A stretch of 64,000 nt of DNA from Pseudomonas nunensis. Its GTDB lineage: Bacteria; Pseudomonadota; Gammaproteobacteria; Pseudomonadales; Pseudomonadaceae. The stretch is taken from assembly GCF_024296925.1 (NCBI RefSeq), contig NZ_CP101125.1, positions 64,501-128,500 on the forward strand, given 5' to 3'. The translations under genes and the position numbers were made by a program. Shown piece after piece: positions 28,815-37,661 of the stretch; position 1 is the first letter of the stretch; every line of letters starts with the position of its first letter. The notes under the pieces are model-generated. The model was not told where the DNA came from. It did no database searches and was given only the letters and a program-made list of their open reading frames with translations.

Positions 28815-28841
28815 TTGTAGTCTTTTTGTAGCCATTTGTAG
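28815..28841 (+). promoter_or_regulatory. Three TTGTAG direct repeats upstream of the MalT-type gene
   Basis: TTGTAG occurs at 28815, 28826 and 28836, i.e. 11- and 10-bp spacing, one helical turn each, about 85-110 bp before the start codon. It is a possible regulator site, though two of the copies overlap sequence resembling the adjacent palindrome end (GTAGC). Confidence 0.3.
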
Positions 28842-28925
28842 CAACTGCCTTCAATACCTCTTCGTTTACCGCTAGTCTGCGGACATCTGCAACGCCGCCA
28901 ACAGCATTTCAAACAAGAGCCGGCC

Positions 28926-31664
28926 ATGACTGATCTGTCCCCACTTCCGGGTCCTGCAAGCGTTGCCGTCGCGGCACTGGACGGGCGTTTCTTCCGGCCA
29001 CCGCTGCCTGACGGCCATGTGCTGCGACCTCGCTTGTGCGAACGCCTGAGCGCGGGGCTGGGTGGGCGGTTGCTGCTGGTCAGCGCCCCGGCAGGGTTCG
29101 GCAAGAGTTCGCTGGCGGTGGAGTTCTGTCAGGGCTTGCCGGCGCACTGGCAAAGCCTGTGGCTGGGGCTGAGTCCGCGAGACAATGATCCGGGGCGTTT
29201 CCTGGAGCGTTTGCTCGAGGGCCTTCAGGACTATTTCCCGCAACTGGGCAGCAAGGCGCTCGGGCTGTTGAAAATGCGTCAACGCCATCAACCGTTTGCG
29301 TTCGAAGAGTGGCTGGACGGTCTGCTGGATGAACTGGCCGTGCATTTATCGCCGAGTACGCCTCTGTTGCTGGTGCTGGATGACTACCATTTGGCCCAGG
29401 GCCCGGTGCTCGATCGCTGCCTGCAATTCTTCCTCAATCATTTGCCCGATGGCTTGCTGGTCATGGTCACCAGTCGGCAACGTCCCGACTGGCACCTGGC
29501 GCGCCTGCGTCTGTCGCGGCAATTGCTCGAATTGCATGAGCAAGACCTGCGCCTGACCCACGACGAAGCCCTGACCCTGCTTGATCGCCACAGCAGCTCA
29601 TTGCGCGGCGAGGCGCTGGAAAACCTGATCCAGCGCAGTGAAGGCTGGGTGGCCGGGCTGCGTTTCTGGCTGTTGGCGGCTTCCGAAGCCGGCAGCGAGG
29701 GTGCGTTGCCGCAGTCCCTGCATGGCGGGGAAGGGCTGATCCGCGATTACCTGCTGGAAGAAGTCATCGATTGTTTACCGGCCGAAGTACAGGCATTCCT
29801 GTATGACACCGCGCCTCAGGAGCGTTTTTGCAGCGAGCTGTGCGACGCCGTGCGCGAGGCCCATGACAGCGCGGAAATCCTGAGCTTCCTGCTGGCCCAT
29901 CAGGTTTTCCTGGTGCCGCTGGACGAGCATGGTCACTGGTACCGTTATCACCATCTGTTTTCCGACTTGCTGCGTACGCGACCCAAGACCCAGGCCTTGG
30001 TGCCGGCCGCGAGCCTGCATTTGCGCGCCTGCCGTTGGTTCAATGCCCAAGGCTTGCTCGATGAAGCGGTGGAGCAAGCGTTGCGCGCCGGGCATCTGGA
30101 TGTCGCGGCGAATCTGGTGCAAAACCTGTCTGAAGAACAACTGCTGGCGGAGCAAAACGTCGGCATGCTGCTGCGCTGGAAAATGGACTTGCCCGACAGC
30201 CTGCTGATCAGCACGCCACGGCTGATCGTGCTCTACAGCTGGGCGCTGGGGCTGGCCTGTCAGCTGGATGCCGCCGAAGAACTGGCCAATCACTTGAGCC
30301 GCTTCCTGCCGGCGCCATCGGCCACGGCGCAGAAGTCGATGCTGGCGCAATGGCTGGCCCTCAGCGGCATCATCGCCCGGGGCCGCGGCAATCGTGAATT
30401 GACGCTGCTCTATTGCAGCGAAGCGCTGGAGAGCCTGCCGGCCAAACGCTACGGCCAGCGCCTGATGTGTCTCTCGACCTTGTCCAACCTGGCCATTGCC
30501 GATGGCGACTTGTGGCGGGCCCGGGGGTTGAACCGTGAGTCCCTGGAGTTGGCGCAGCGCGTCGGCAATCCATTATTCGAAGCGTTGGCCCATTACGACC
30601 GCGCCCGCGTGTTGCAGGCCCGAGGGGAAATCCTGCGTTCGCTGGATGAAGTCCGCCAGGGCCTGCAACGCCTGCACGGATTGTCGCCGCAACGGCTCTA
30701 CGCGGTGCGGGCCCGACTGATTTTGTACGAAGGTTTCTTGCTGGCCCTGCGCTTGCAGCCACAGGCCGCACGCTTACGTTTGCAGACCGGTTTGAGCGAG
30801 GCCCGGGCCTGCCGCGATATCAGCGTTTTGATCGGCCACTGCGTGATCGCCAGGCTTGACGGTAGCAGCGGTGAGTTCGCCAAAGCCTTCGCCGAACTCG
30901 CCGAGGCCGAACGGCTGATGCACATCTGGGACGTCCCGCCGATCTACTACCTGGCGATGATCACCCTGGTCAAATGCGAGCTCTGGCTGGCCCAGGGCCG
31001 CACTGACCTGGCAGAAGCGTGGTTGACGCGGTTGGGCCAGACCTACAATGGCGAGCGTCCGGCAGCTCCGCCGGAATTCCATCCGCAGCTGCCGTTGCAT
31101 ATCGAATTGCAGCAAGCGTTGCTTGATGTGATTAAAGGCCAACCGATGCTGGCGGAAGGGCGGTTGAATGCGCTGTTGGAGCACGGGCAGCAGACGGGCC
31201 GGCAGATGCTCAGCGTGATGGCCCTGACGCAGAAGATTGCGTTGCTGCTGGCGGGTGGGCGTGAGCCCGAGGCGCGCAAGGCGCTGACGCAAGCGCTGGA
31301 AGCGGCAGCCGGTGGTGTGCTGCAACCGTTTGACGGATTGCTGACTGAGCATTCGGACTGGTTGCGCGGGCAACTTCAACTGGGGGGCCAGACGGCGGTT
31401 TCGCAAAACCTTGCAGAAAAACTGCCTGCCGCAACCTCGCGTCCGGCGTTGGAGTTATCCCCAGGCGCGGAAACCCTGAGCACCCGCGAGCTGGCCGTCT
31501 TGCGGTTGATCGCCCAAGGTTGTTCGAACCAGGAAATCAGCGATCGGTTGTTTATTTCCCTGCACACTGTGAAAACCCACGCCAGCCATATCAACAGCAA
31601 GCTTGGGGTGGAGCGGCGCACACAAGCCGTGGCGCGGGCGAAGGAGCTGGGAGTGTTGGGCTAA
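28926..31664 (+). CDS. MalT-type LuxR family ATP-dependent transcriptional regulator
   Basis: 912 residues, the size of MalT/STAND activators. An N-terminal NTPase domain has Walker A SAPAGFGKSS (residues 53-62) and a Walker B-like LLLVLDDYH (about 150). A long helical TPR-like middle follows, then a C-terminal LuxR helix-turn-helix (LSTRELAVLRLIAQGCSNQE, then VKTHASHINSKLGVERR). It probably senses a ligand and activates the adjacent acyl-CoA ligase/DUF1302/DUF1329 genes. Confidence 0.92.
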   Translation: MTDLSPLPGPASVAVAALDGRFFRPPLPDGHVLRPRLCERLSAGLGGRLLLVSAPAGFGKSSLAVEFCQGLPAHWQSLWLGLSPRDNDPGRFLERLLEGLQDYFPQLGSKALGLLKMRQRHQPFAFEEWLDGLLDELAVHLSPSTPLLLVLDDYHLAQGPVLDRCLQFFLNHLPDGLLVMVTSRQRPDWHLARLRLSRQLLELHEQDLRLTHDEALTLLDRHSSSLRGEALENLIQRSEGWVAGLRFWLLAASEAGSEGALPQSLHGGEGLIRDYLLEEVIDCLPAEVQAFLYDTAPQERFCSELCDAVREAHDSAEILSFLLAHQVFLVPLDEHGHWYRYHHLFSDLLRTRPKTQALVPAASLHLRACRWFNAQGLLDEAVEQALRAGHLDVAANLVQNLSEEQLLAEQNVGMLLRWKMDLPDSLLISTPRLIVLYSWALGLACQLDAAEELANHLSRFLPAPSATAQKSMLAQWLALSGIIARGRGNRELTLLYCSEALESLPAKRYGQRLMCLSTLSNLAIADGDLWRARGLNRESLELAQRVGNPLFEALAHYDRARVLQARGEILRSLDEVRQGLQRLHGLSPQRLYAVRARLILYEGFLLALRLQPQAARLRLQTGLSEARACRDISVLIGHCVIARLDGSSGEFAKAFAELAEAERLMHIWDVPPIYYLAMITLVKCELWLAQGRTDLAEAWLTRLGQTYNGERPAAPPEFHPQLPLHIELQQALLDVIKGQPMLAEGRLNALLEHGQQTGRQMLSVMALTQKIALLLAGGREPEARKALTQALEAAAGGVLQPFDGLLTEHSDWLRGQLQLGGQTAVSQNLAEKLPAATSRPALELSPGAETLSTRELAVLRLIAQGCSNQEISDRLFISLHTVKTHASHINSKLGVERRTQAVARAKELGVLG

Positions 31665-31688
31665 CCGAAGCGCTGTGTAATCACAAAC

Positions 31689-31722
31689 AAAAACGCCCCG
31701 AATCAGTCGGGGCGTTTTGTTT
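31689..31722. terminator. Bidirectional Rho-independent terminator
   Basis: AAAACGCCCCGA and TCGGGGCGTTTT form the stem between the convergent MalT-type gene and the metalloprotease gene. Confidence 0.88.
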
Positions 31723-31762
31723 GTATACCGACCTGTTCCGCAAGCCGGCTATTTCGTTACGG

Positions 31763-34700
31763 TCAAACCGACCAGGTAGCCAGGTTGTTGGCGCTGAAGC
31801 TGTCTACCCCCACCAGCTGGATTTCGAAGTCCGGACCGGCATTACCGCTGACGTTGCCTGAGAGAATGTGATCAACGAAGCGCAATTGTCCTGCACCCGA
31901 GAACTCATTCGCACCGATGAAGCTGAAGGTGCTGTTGCCTGGGACCAGAAGATTGGAATCGAACCAGGAAAGGTCGATTTTGTCTCCTTGCGAGCTGTTG
32001 AAATCAGTGATGACGTCGCGGTTGGCGCCAAGGCCGATCTCGTTGACAGCACTGAAGATGAATTTGTCCGCTCCCGCACCGCCAGTGAGAATATCAGTGC
32101 CCATGCCGCCATCCAGACTGTTGTTGCCCGAGTTACCTGTGAGCACGTTATTCAGCGAGTTGCCATAAAGTCTCACACTGCTGGTACCGAGCAGTTGACC
32201 CTCTTCGACATTGTCCGACAGGGTGAATGAGGCGTAGCTGAGGACTTTGTCGTATCCCTCGTCAGCCGCTTCGATGACTTTATCGCCTGTGTTATCCACC
32301 ACATAAACGTCGTTGCCAGTGCCGCCATACATGAAGTCGGCGCCAGCCCCGCCGTCGAGGTAGTCGCTACCCGCGCCGCCGTACAACGCGTTGATCCCGA
32401 CGTTGCCCAACAGACTGTTGTTCAGGCTATTGCCTACCACGGTGAAGGTTCCGTCACCGGCGAAGGTGACGTTTTCGATGTTCTGCAGGTTGCTCAGGTT
32501 CAGGTTGACGACGTTGGTCTGCGCGCTCACCCCGTAGGTGATGTACAGACCATCGCTGCCCTGATTGGCGAGCTCCTGGACCAGGCCGAGTTCGGCGAAC
32601 TGGTCGAGGACGTAGACATCGTTGCCGGCGCCACCAATCATCGTATCTACGCCACCCAGGCCGTCGAGGATGTTGTCGCCATCGTTGCCGGTCAGGACGT
32701 TGTTCAGTTCGTTGCCATTGCCATTGAGGTTCGCGTTACCCAACAGCTCGAGGTTTTCCAGGTTGGCGCCCAGGGCCCAGTTCAACGACGCTCGTACGGT
32801 ATCGATCCCGCTGCCCGCGGCGTTGGTTTCGATGATCACATCCTGGGCGTTCTCGACCAGGTAGATATCATCACCGTTACCACCGATCAACGTGTCGGCG
32901 CCGGCGCCGCCATCGATGAAGTTATTCCCCGAGTTACCGATGATCGTGTTGTTCAGCGTGTTGCCGATGGCATACAGATATTCATGGCCACGTAGCGTGA
33001 GATTTTCCAGGTTGGCGCCCAGGGTCCAGCTCAGCAGCGAGTAAACAGTGTCGATTTCCGTGAGCGAGGTACCACGCTCGATAATGACGTCTGCGATGTT
33101 GTCGACAAAATAAGTGTCGTTGCCTGCACCGCCATCCAGGGTATCGGCACCAGCACCGCCATCGAGGACGTTGCCTCCCGCGTTGCCGGTCAATGTGTTG
33201 TTCAATGCATTACCGGTCAGGCTGATATTTGCGCTGCCGAGTAACTGACCATCTTCAATGTTGTCGGACATCACGAAATTGGCGTAGCTGAGGACTTTGT
33301 CGTATCCCTCGCCGGCCGCTTCGATGATTTTGTCGTCTGTGTTATCCACCACATAGACGTCGTTGCCAGTGCCGCCATACAGGAAGTCGGCGCCAGCCCC
33401 GCCGTCGAGGTAGTCGCTACCCGCGCCGCCGTACAACGCGTTGATCCCGACGTTGCCCAACAGACTGTTGTTCAGGCTATTGCCTACCACGGTGAAGGTT
33501 CCGTTACCGGCGAAGGTGACGTTTTCGATGTTCTGCAGGTTGCTCAGGTTCAGGTTGACGACGTTGGTCTGCGCGCTCACCCCGTAGGTGATGTACAGAC
33601 CATCGCTGCCCTGATTGGCGAGCTCCTGGACCAGGCCGAGTTCGGCGAACTGGTCGAGGACGTAGATGTCGTTGCCGGCGCCACCGATCATCGTATCTAC
33701 GCCACCCAGGCCGTCGAGGATGTTGTTGCCATCGTTGCCGGTCAGGACGTTGTTCAGTTCGTTGCCATTGCCATTGAGGTTCGCGTTACCCAACAGCTCC
33801 AGGTTTTCCAGGTTGGCGCCCAGGGCCCAGTTCAACGAAGCTCGTACGGTATCGATCCCGCTGCCCGCAGCGTTGGTTTCGATGATCACATCCTGGGCGT
33901 TCTCGACCAGGTAGATATCATCACCGTTACCACCGATCAGCGTGTCGGCGCCGGCGCCGCCATCGATGAAGTTATTCCCCGAGTTACCGATGATCGTGTT
34001 GTTCAGTGTGTTGCCGATACCGTACAGATTGCTGCTGCCCAACAGCGTGAGGTTTTCAACGTTGGCGCCCAGTACATAGCCGATTTCAGCGAAGACTGTA
34101 TCGATCTCTGTCAGCGAAGTACCTGTCTCGATGACTGTATCGCCCGCGTTGTCGACGTAATAAGTGTCGTTTCCTGCGCCACCGGTCATGGTGTCGGCAC
34201 CGGCCAATCCGACCAGGGTATTGTCCAGGTCGTTGCCGATCAGCACGTCGTCAAAGGAGGAACCGTAGGCATTTTCAATTTTTGTGCCGTAGGCAATCGC
34301 CAAACCCTGATTGAAGTTAGTCAGGGTCGTAAGGTCGAGAAAAGCTTTGCCTATCTGGCTGAAATGGCCTTCGTTGAGATCGATGGTGACAGCCGCCAGT
34401 TGGTTGCTGGCATCAATGCCGTCGTTACCTCCCGCATCCCAGATTGTTTCGTACACCGATTGGTCAGGTGCCCACTTGTAGACGTTGTTACCGGTCTGCC
34501 AAAGCATATTGGCACCGTACAAGCTCTGGATCGCGAGAATATCCAGCAACATGGGGGTCGTAGGCTGGTACGCATACGAGTCGTTGTAACTCATGACCGT
34601 GAATCGCACATCGTCCAGTGATGCGTCGAGGATCGTCGGGTTGCTCGCCGACGCTGAAAATGGATGTTTGAGGCCGATTGCATGGCCGATTTCATGCACA

Positions 34701-35170
34701 AATGTCAGGTAGTCGTAAGAACCTTTGCTCGGGTTCACTTCGTCCGTGGCCGGGCCGATCCATACGTCACCCGCTTTGGGCGAGTTATCGGGAAGATACG
34801 CCCAAGCCGCCGCATCGCTATCCATCTGCGCATAACCACCGAAGCGCAAGTCGCCGACATTTGTCGCGTTATCGCTGGTCAGTGTGAACTTGATGTTGGC
34901 GACCGCGCTCCAGGTACTCAAGGCGCTGACGACTGCGCTTTGCTGTGCCTTCGTCAACTCATAAGCGTCGGTGTACTCGTTCTTGGCACTGTAGTTAGTG
35001 GCGAAATACGAAGTGCTTTCCGAAATGAAACTGTAGCTGAGATTGGTCGAAGACTGATTCGTGCTCCAGTTGGCACCTAACCAGTAATTGCCCGATAACA
35101 GGCTGTTGACTGCCGTGTTGCCAGTGAGTGTCGACGGAAAGCTGAAGGAGTAAGTGAGTGGCGTAGGCAT
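31763..35170 (-). CDS. Serralysin-like M10 metalloprotease with RTX repeats
   Basis: 1135 residues; typical serralysins are about 480. The protease domain (about 60-280) has the zinc site HEIGHAIGLKH (159-169) and the Met-turn TVMSYNDSY (Met193). The remainder holds many glycine/aspartate nonapeptide repeats (GGAGNDTYYVDN, GGAGADTLIGGNGDD) that bind calcium and support type I secretion, ending ...FEIQLVGVDSFSANNLATWSV. There is no N-terminal signal peptide, as expected. A 350-residue unit is duplicated in tandem. No secretion or inhibitor genes are adjacent. The gene is visibly less GC-rich than its neighbours. AGGAAAT precedes the start. Confidence 0.9.
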   Translation of the reverse strand: MPTPLTYSFSFPSTLTGNTAVNSLLSGNYWLGANWSTNQSSTNLSYSFISESTSYFATNYSAKNEYTDAYELTKAQQSAVVSALSTWSAVANIKFTLTSDNATNVGDLRFGGYAQMDSDAAAWAYLPDNSPKAGDVWIGPATDEVNPSKGSYDYLTFVHEIGHAIGLKHPFSASASNPTILDASLDDVRFTVMSYNDSYAYQPTTPMLLDILAIQSLYGANMLWQTGNNVYKWAPDQSVYETIWDAGGNDGIDASNQLAAVTIDLNEGHFSQIGKAFLDLTTLTNFNQGLAIAYGTKIENAYGSSFDDVLIGNDLDNTLVGLAGADTMTGGAGNDTYYVDNAGDTVIETGTSLTEIDTVFAEIGYVLGANVENLTLLGSSNLYGIGNTLNNTIIGNSGNNFIDGGAGADTLIGGNGDDIYLVENAQDVIIETNAAGSGIDTVRASLNWALGANLENLELLGNANLNGNGNELNNVLTGNDGNNILDGLGGVDTMIGGAGNDIYVLDQFAELGLVQELANQGSDGLYITYGVSAQTNVVNLNLSNLQNIENVTFAGNGTFTVVGNSLNNSLLGNVGINALYGGAGSDYLDGGAGADFLYGGTGNDVYVVDNTDDKIIEAAGEGYDKVLSYANFVMSDNIEDGQLLGSANISLTGNALNNTLTGNAGGNVLDGGAGADTLDGGAGNDTYFVDNIADVIIERGTSLTEIDTVYSLLSWTLGANLENLTLRGHEYLYAIGNTLNNTIIGNSGNNFIDGGAGADTLIGGNGDDIYLVENAQDVIIETNAAGSGIDTVRASLNWALGANLENLELLGNANLNGNGNELNNVLTGNDGDNILDGLGGVDTMIGGAGNDVYVLDQFAELGLVQELANQGSDGLYITYGVSAQTNVVNLNLSNLQNIENVTFAGDGTFTVVGNSLNNSLLGNVGINALYGGAGSDYLDGGAGADFMYGGTGNDVYVVDNTGDKVIEAADEGYDKVLSYASFTLSDNVEEGQLLGTSSVRLYGNSLNNVLTGNSGNNSLDGGMGTDILTGGAGADKFIFSAVNEIGLGANRDVITDFNSSQGDKIDLSWFDSNLLVPGNSTFSFIGANEFSGAGQLRFVDHILSGNVSGNAGPDFEIQLVGVDSFSANNLATWSV
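32230..32970 (-). repeat. RTX internal duplication, copy A (C-terminal side)
   Basis: About 740 bp nearly identical (about 20 differences by eye) to 33280-34020, at an exact offset of 1050 bp (350 codons). The longest stretches, around 32350-32600, are almost free of changes. Confidence 0.88.
33280..34020 (-). repeat. RTX internal duplication, copy B (N-terminal side)
   Basis: Partner of 32230-32970. Most differences between copies are silent (for example AACGACGCT against AACGAAGCT); a few change residues (N/D, L/M). Weaker similarity continues beyond both ends, so the whole 350-residue unit was duplicated. Confidence 0.88.
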
Positions 35171-35381
35171 GCGAATTTCCTGAGTGCGCTGCGGCCCTTC
35201 CTGGATGCGACCGCTACAAAAGTCCGATTTTGCACCAGAAACGATGCGTTTGGCATCATATGGCCACTACTTTTCTGATTAATGGCGTCAAATAACTGGC
35301 CTGGCGATCTGTATCGGCGAGTGGCGTAGAATCCTGAAGCCATATTCACTGCCTTCCGTTCAGCACAGGCCATCAAAGTCC

Positions 35382-36026
35382 ATGACCATTCCCAGTTCCG
35401 CACTCATCCGCGAAACCTTCCCCGTCGGCCCGCTCCAGTGCAACTGCACCATCATCGGCGACCCCGTCACCAAGAAAGCCATCGTCGTCGATCCCGGTGG
35501 CAATCACGAACTGATCCTTGCCCGTCTCGACGCCTTGGGCCTGAAGGTGGTAACCATCATCCACACCCACGCGCACCTCGATCACTTCCTGGCCTCCGGT
35601 CAGTTGAAGGAGAAAACCGGCGCGACCCTGCATCTGCACAAAGAAGATCAATTCCTCTGGGACAATCTGGAGATGCAATGCCAGATGTTCGGCGTGCCGT
35701 ACACGCCGGTGCCGTCGCCGGATCGCTGGTTGGCCGATGACGAAGAACTGGCTTGCGGCTGTGGCGTGGCGATTCATACGCCGGGGCATACGCCAGGTTC
35801 CATGAGCTTTTGGTTTTCAGAGGCTAAGCTGCTGATTGCCGGTGACACGTTGTTCAAGCGTGGGGTAGGGCGCACGGATTTGTGGGGTGGCGATCAGGCG
35901 ACCATCGTGCGGTCGATCAAGCAGCGGCTGTATACCCTCGACGAGGAAGCCACCGTGGTCACTGGCCATGGTCCTGATACGCGTCTGGGTGATGAAATGC
36001 GCGAGAACCCGTTTGTGCGGGCCTGA
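35382..36026 (+). CDS. MBL-fold metallo-hydrolase (glyoxalase II-like, YcbL type)
   Basis: 214 residues. The metallo-beta-lactamase zinc motif HTHAHLDH and the later HTPGHTPGS and GDTLFKRGVGRTDLWGG blocks match the GloB2/YcbL group, which hydrolyses S-lactoylglutathione or related thioesters. The N-terminus GPLQCNCTIIGDP is typical. It stands alone after the protease promoter region. Confidence 0.92.
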   Translation: MTIPSSALIRETFPVGPLQCNCTIIGDPVTKKAIVVDPGGNHELILARLDALGLKVVTIIHTHAHLDHFLASGQLKEKTGATLHLHKEDQFLWDNLEMQCQMFGVPYTPVPSPDRWLADDEELACGCGVAIHTPGHTPGSMSFWFSEAKLLIAGDTLFKRGVGRTDLWGGDQATIVRSIKQRLYTLDEEATVVTGHGPDTRLGDEMRENPFVRA

Positions 36027-36128
36027 ATTGTAACCAGCGGAATTTTTACTCGCGCAAATGATCCAACGCCCGCATAGGCCGATGCCTTGGTCCGTTGCAC
36101 CTCAGAATGCAAAAAGTAGGAGCTCTTC

Positions 36129-36854
36129 ATGTTCACCAAGCAGCGTTTGATTATTGTCGCAACTGCTGTGGCCTTGTTGTCTGGCTGCGCTTCACCTAAT
36201 CCTTATGACAATCAGGGACAGGCCGATGGCGGTTCCCAAGGCATGAGCAAAACCGCCAAGTACGGCGGCCTCGGCGCCCTGGCGGGTGCTTTGGCGGGTG
36301 CCGCGATCGGTCACGATAATCGTGGCAAGGGCGCACTGATTGGCGCTGCGGTGGTGGGGGCTTCCGCTGCCGGTTACGGCTACTACGCCGACCAGCAAGA
36401 GAAAAAGCTGCGGGCCAGCATGGCCAACACCGGGGTTGAAGTGCAGCGCCAGGGCGATCAGATCAAACTGATCATGCCGGGCAACATCACGTTCGCCACC
36501 GATTCGGCGAACATCGCCTCCAGCTTCTATCAGCCATTGAACAACCTGGCGGGCTCGCTCAAGGAGTTCAGCCAGAATCAGATCGAGATCGTCGGCTACA
36601 CCGACAGCACCGGTGCCCGTCAGCACAACATGGACCTGTCTCAGCGTCGCGCCCAGAGCGTGGCGACTTACCTGACATCCCAAGGCGTCAGCGGTGCCAA
36701 CCTGTCGGCCCGTGGCGCCGGCCCGGATAACCCGATTGCCAGCAACGGCGACGTCAATGGCCGGGCACAGAACCGCCGGGTCGAGGTCAACCTGAAGGCT
36801 ATTCCGGGTCAGCAGTATCAGCAGCAGGGGCAGCCTGTTCAACAGTACCAGTAA
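36129..36854 (+). CDS. OmpA family outer-membrane lipoprotein with glycine zipper
   Basis: 241 residues. The signal peptide ends in a lipobox LLSGC (Cys20). A glycine-zipper segment follows (GGLGALAGALAGAAIGHD, about 54-72), then an OmpA C-terminal peptidoglycan-binding domain (NITFATDSANIASSFYQPLN; VEIVGYTDS-type and NRRVEVNL blocks). The C-terminus is a Gln-rich tail. It probably links the outer membrane to peptidoglycan, as in the YiaD/PA0833-like group. AGGAGC precedes the start. Confidence 0.9.
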   Translation: MFTKQRLIIVATAVALLSGCASPNPYDNQGQADGGSQGMSKTAKYGGLGALAGALAGAAIGHDNRGKGALIGAAVVGASAAGYGYYADQQEKKLRASMANTGVEVQRQGDQIKLIMPGNITFATDSANIASSFYQPLNNLAGSLKEFSQNQIEIVGYTDSTGARQHNMDLSQRRAQSVATYLTSQGVSGANLSARGAGPDNPIASNGDVNGRAQNRRVEVNLKAIPGQQYQQQGQPVQQYQ

Positions 36855-36865
36855 GCTTCGAGTGT

Positions 36866-36908
36866 TAAAAAAGCCGCCCGATCTTCAAGAGATCGGGCGG
36901 TTTTTTTG
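36866..36908 (+). terminator. Rho-independent terminator after OmpA lipoprotein gene
   Basis: AAAAAAGCCGCCCGATCT and AGATCGGGCGG form the stem, followed by seven T residues. Confidence 0.92.
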
Positions 36909-36923
36909 TGTCGTTTGTTAGGG

Positions 36924-36995
36924 CCTCTTCGCGAGCAAGCCTGCTCCCACATTTGGAATGCAATCCCCTGTGGGAGCGGGCTTGCTCGCGAAGGG
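36924..36995. repeat. Paired REP palindrome
   Basis: CCTCTTCGCGAGCAAGCCTG and a nearly complementary arm lie between two terminators, in the convergent gap before zapG. Confidence 0.78.
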
Positions 36996-37024
36996 GCCGG
37001 TGCAGACAACCCAACAATCAGCCA

Positions 37025-37064
37025 CAAAAAAGCCCTCGGATAATCAATAATCCGAGGGCTTTTT
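37025..37064 (-). terminator. Rho-independent terminator of zapG
   Basis: AAAAAAGCCCTCGGATAAT and its complement form a 13-bp stem; the A-run on the plus strand is the T-run for the minus-strand gene. Confidence 0.88.
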
Positions 37065-37082
37065 GCGTAGCGCGAAACCTGA

Positions 37083-37517
37083 TTACTTCTTCAGGCCGTA
37101 ATGCTCATCGAGCATGCCCGGCGCGTTCGGGGCTTTTGGCGCGTAGTCGCGAGGCGGCTCCTGATTGCGCGGTGGCGTCAGGCGTTCCCGTGGCGCCACG
37201 GTGGCGTCGGCGTGCAGGGCGGCCAGCAAGCGTTGGCGAGTCTGCTCGTCCAGGGCCAGACGATTGGCACCCTCGGCGAGATGATCCTGCACGTCCTGAT
37301 AGCTCGCAGTCAGTTTCTTGACCAGTGTGGCGGTGCTGTTGAAGTGGGTAACCACCTCGTTCTGATAACTGTCGAAACGTTCCTGAATATCATCCAGCTG
37401 ACGTTGCGTGCGGTTAGGCGCGGCGTTCGGCACCAGACGAGCGACCAGGAATCCAATGGCGACACCCACAACCAGGGCAAGAGTCGGCAACAACCAAACT
37501 AAGAGCGAGTGTTCCAC
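37083..37517 (-). CDS. zapG: YhcB/ZapG family (DUF1043) inner-membrane protein
   Basis: 144 residues. An N-terminal membrane helix (LLPTLALVVGVAIGFLVARL, about 8-28) is followed by a coiled-coil region and a proline-rich C-terminal tail, the YhcB layout. YhcB/ZapG links cell-envelope synthesis and division. The GTG start at 37517 has a strong GAGGAAGGA ribosome site. It is divergent from the hydrolase gene. Confidence 0.85.
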   Translation of the reverse strand: MEHSLLVWLLPTLALVVGVAIGFLVARLVPNAAPNRTQRQLDDIQERFDSYQNEVVTHFNSTATLVKKLTASYQDVQDHLAEGANRLALDEQTRQRLLAALHADATVAPRERLTPPRNQEPPRDYAPKAPNAPGMLDEHYGLKK

Positions 37518-37661
37518 GAGTCCTTCCTCTATAAACGGCTTTGCTTTACGTTAACGGCTCGAACCTGCGCTGTATACCGCGATTCACTCGCAATAGATTG
37601 GCACAGACAATTTGCTAGACGAGTCGACCCGATTCGAGGTCACGGAGTTCCTTCCTTGCTT

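Noticed and set aside
27138..28844. 568-codon minus-strand frame opposite the DUF1329 gene
   Set aside because: Runs through a strong terminator and a 50-bp palindrome; antisense artefact.
32020..34200. Periodic sequence that might be taken for a CRISPR array
   Set aside because: Periodicity is coding (Gly/Asp RTX nonapeptides) with no uniform spacers and no cas genes.
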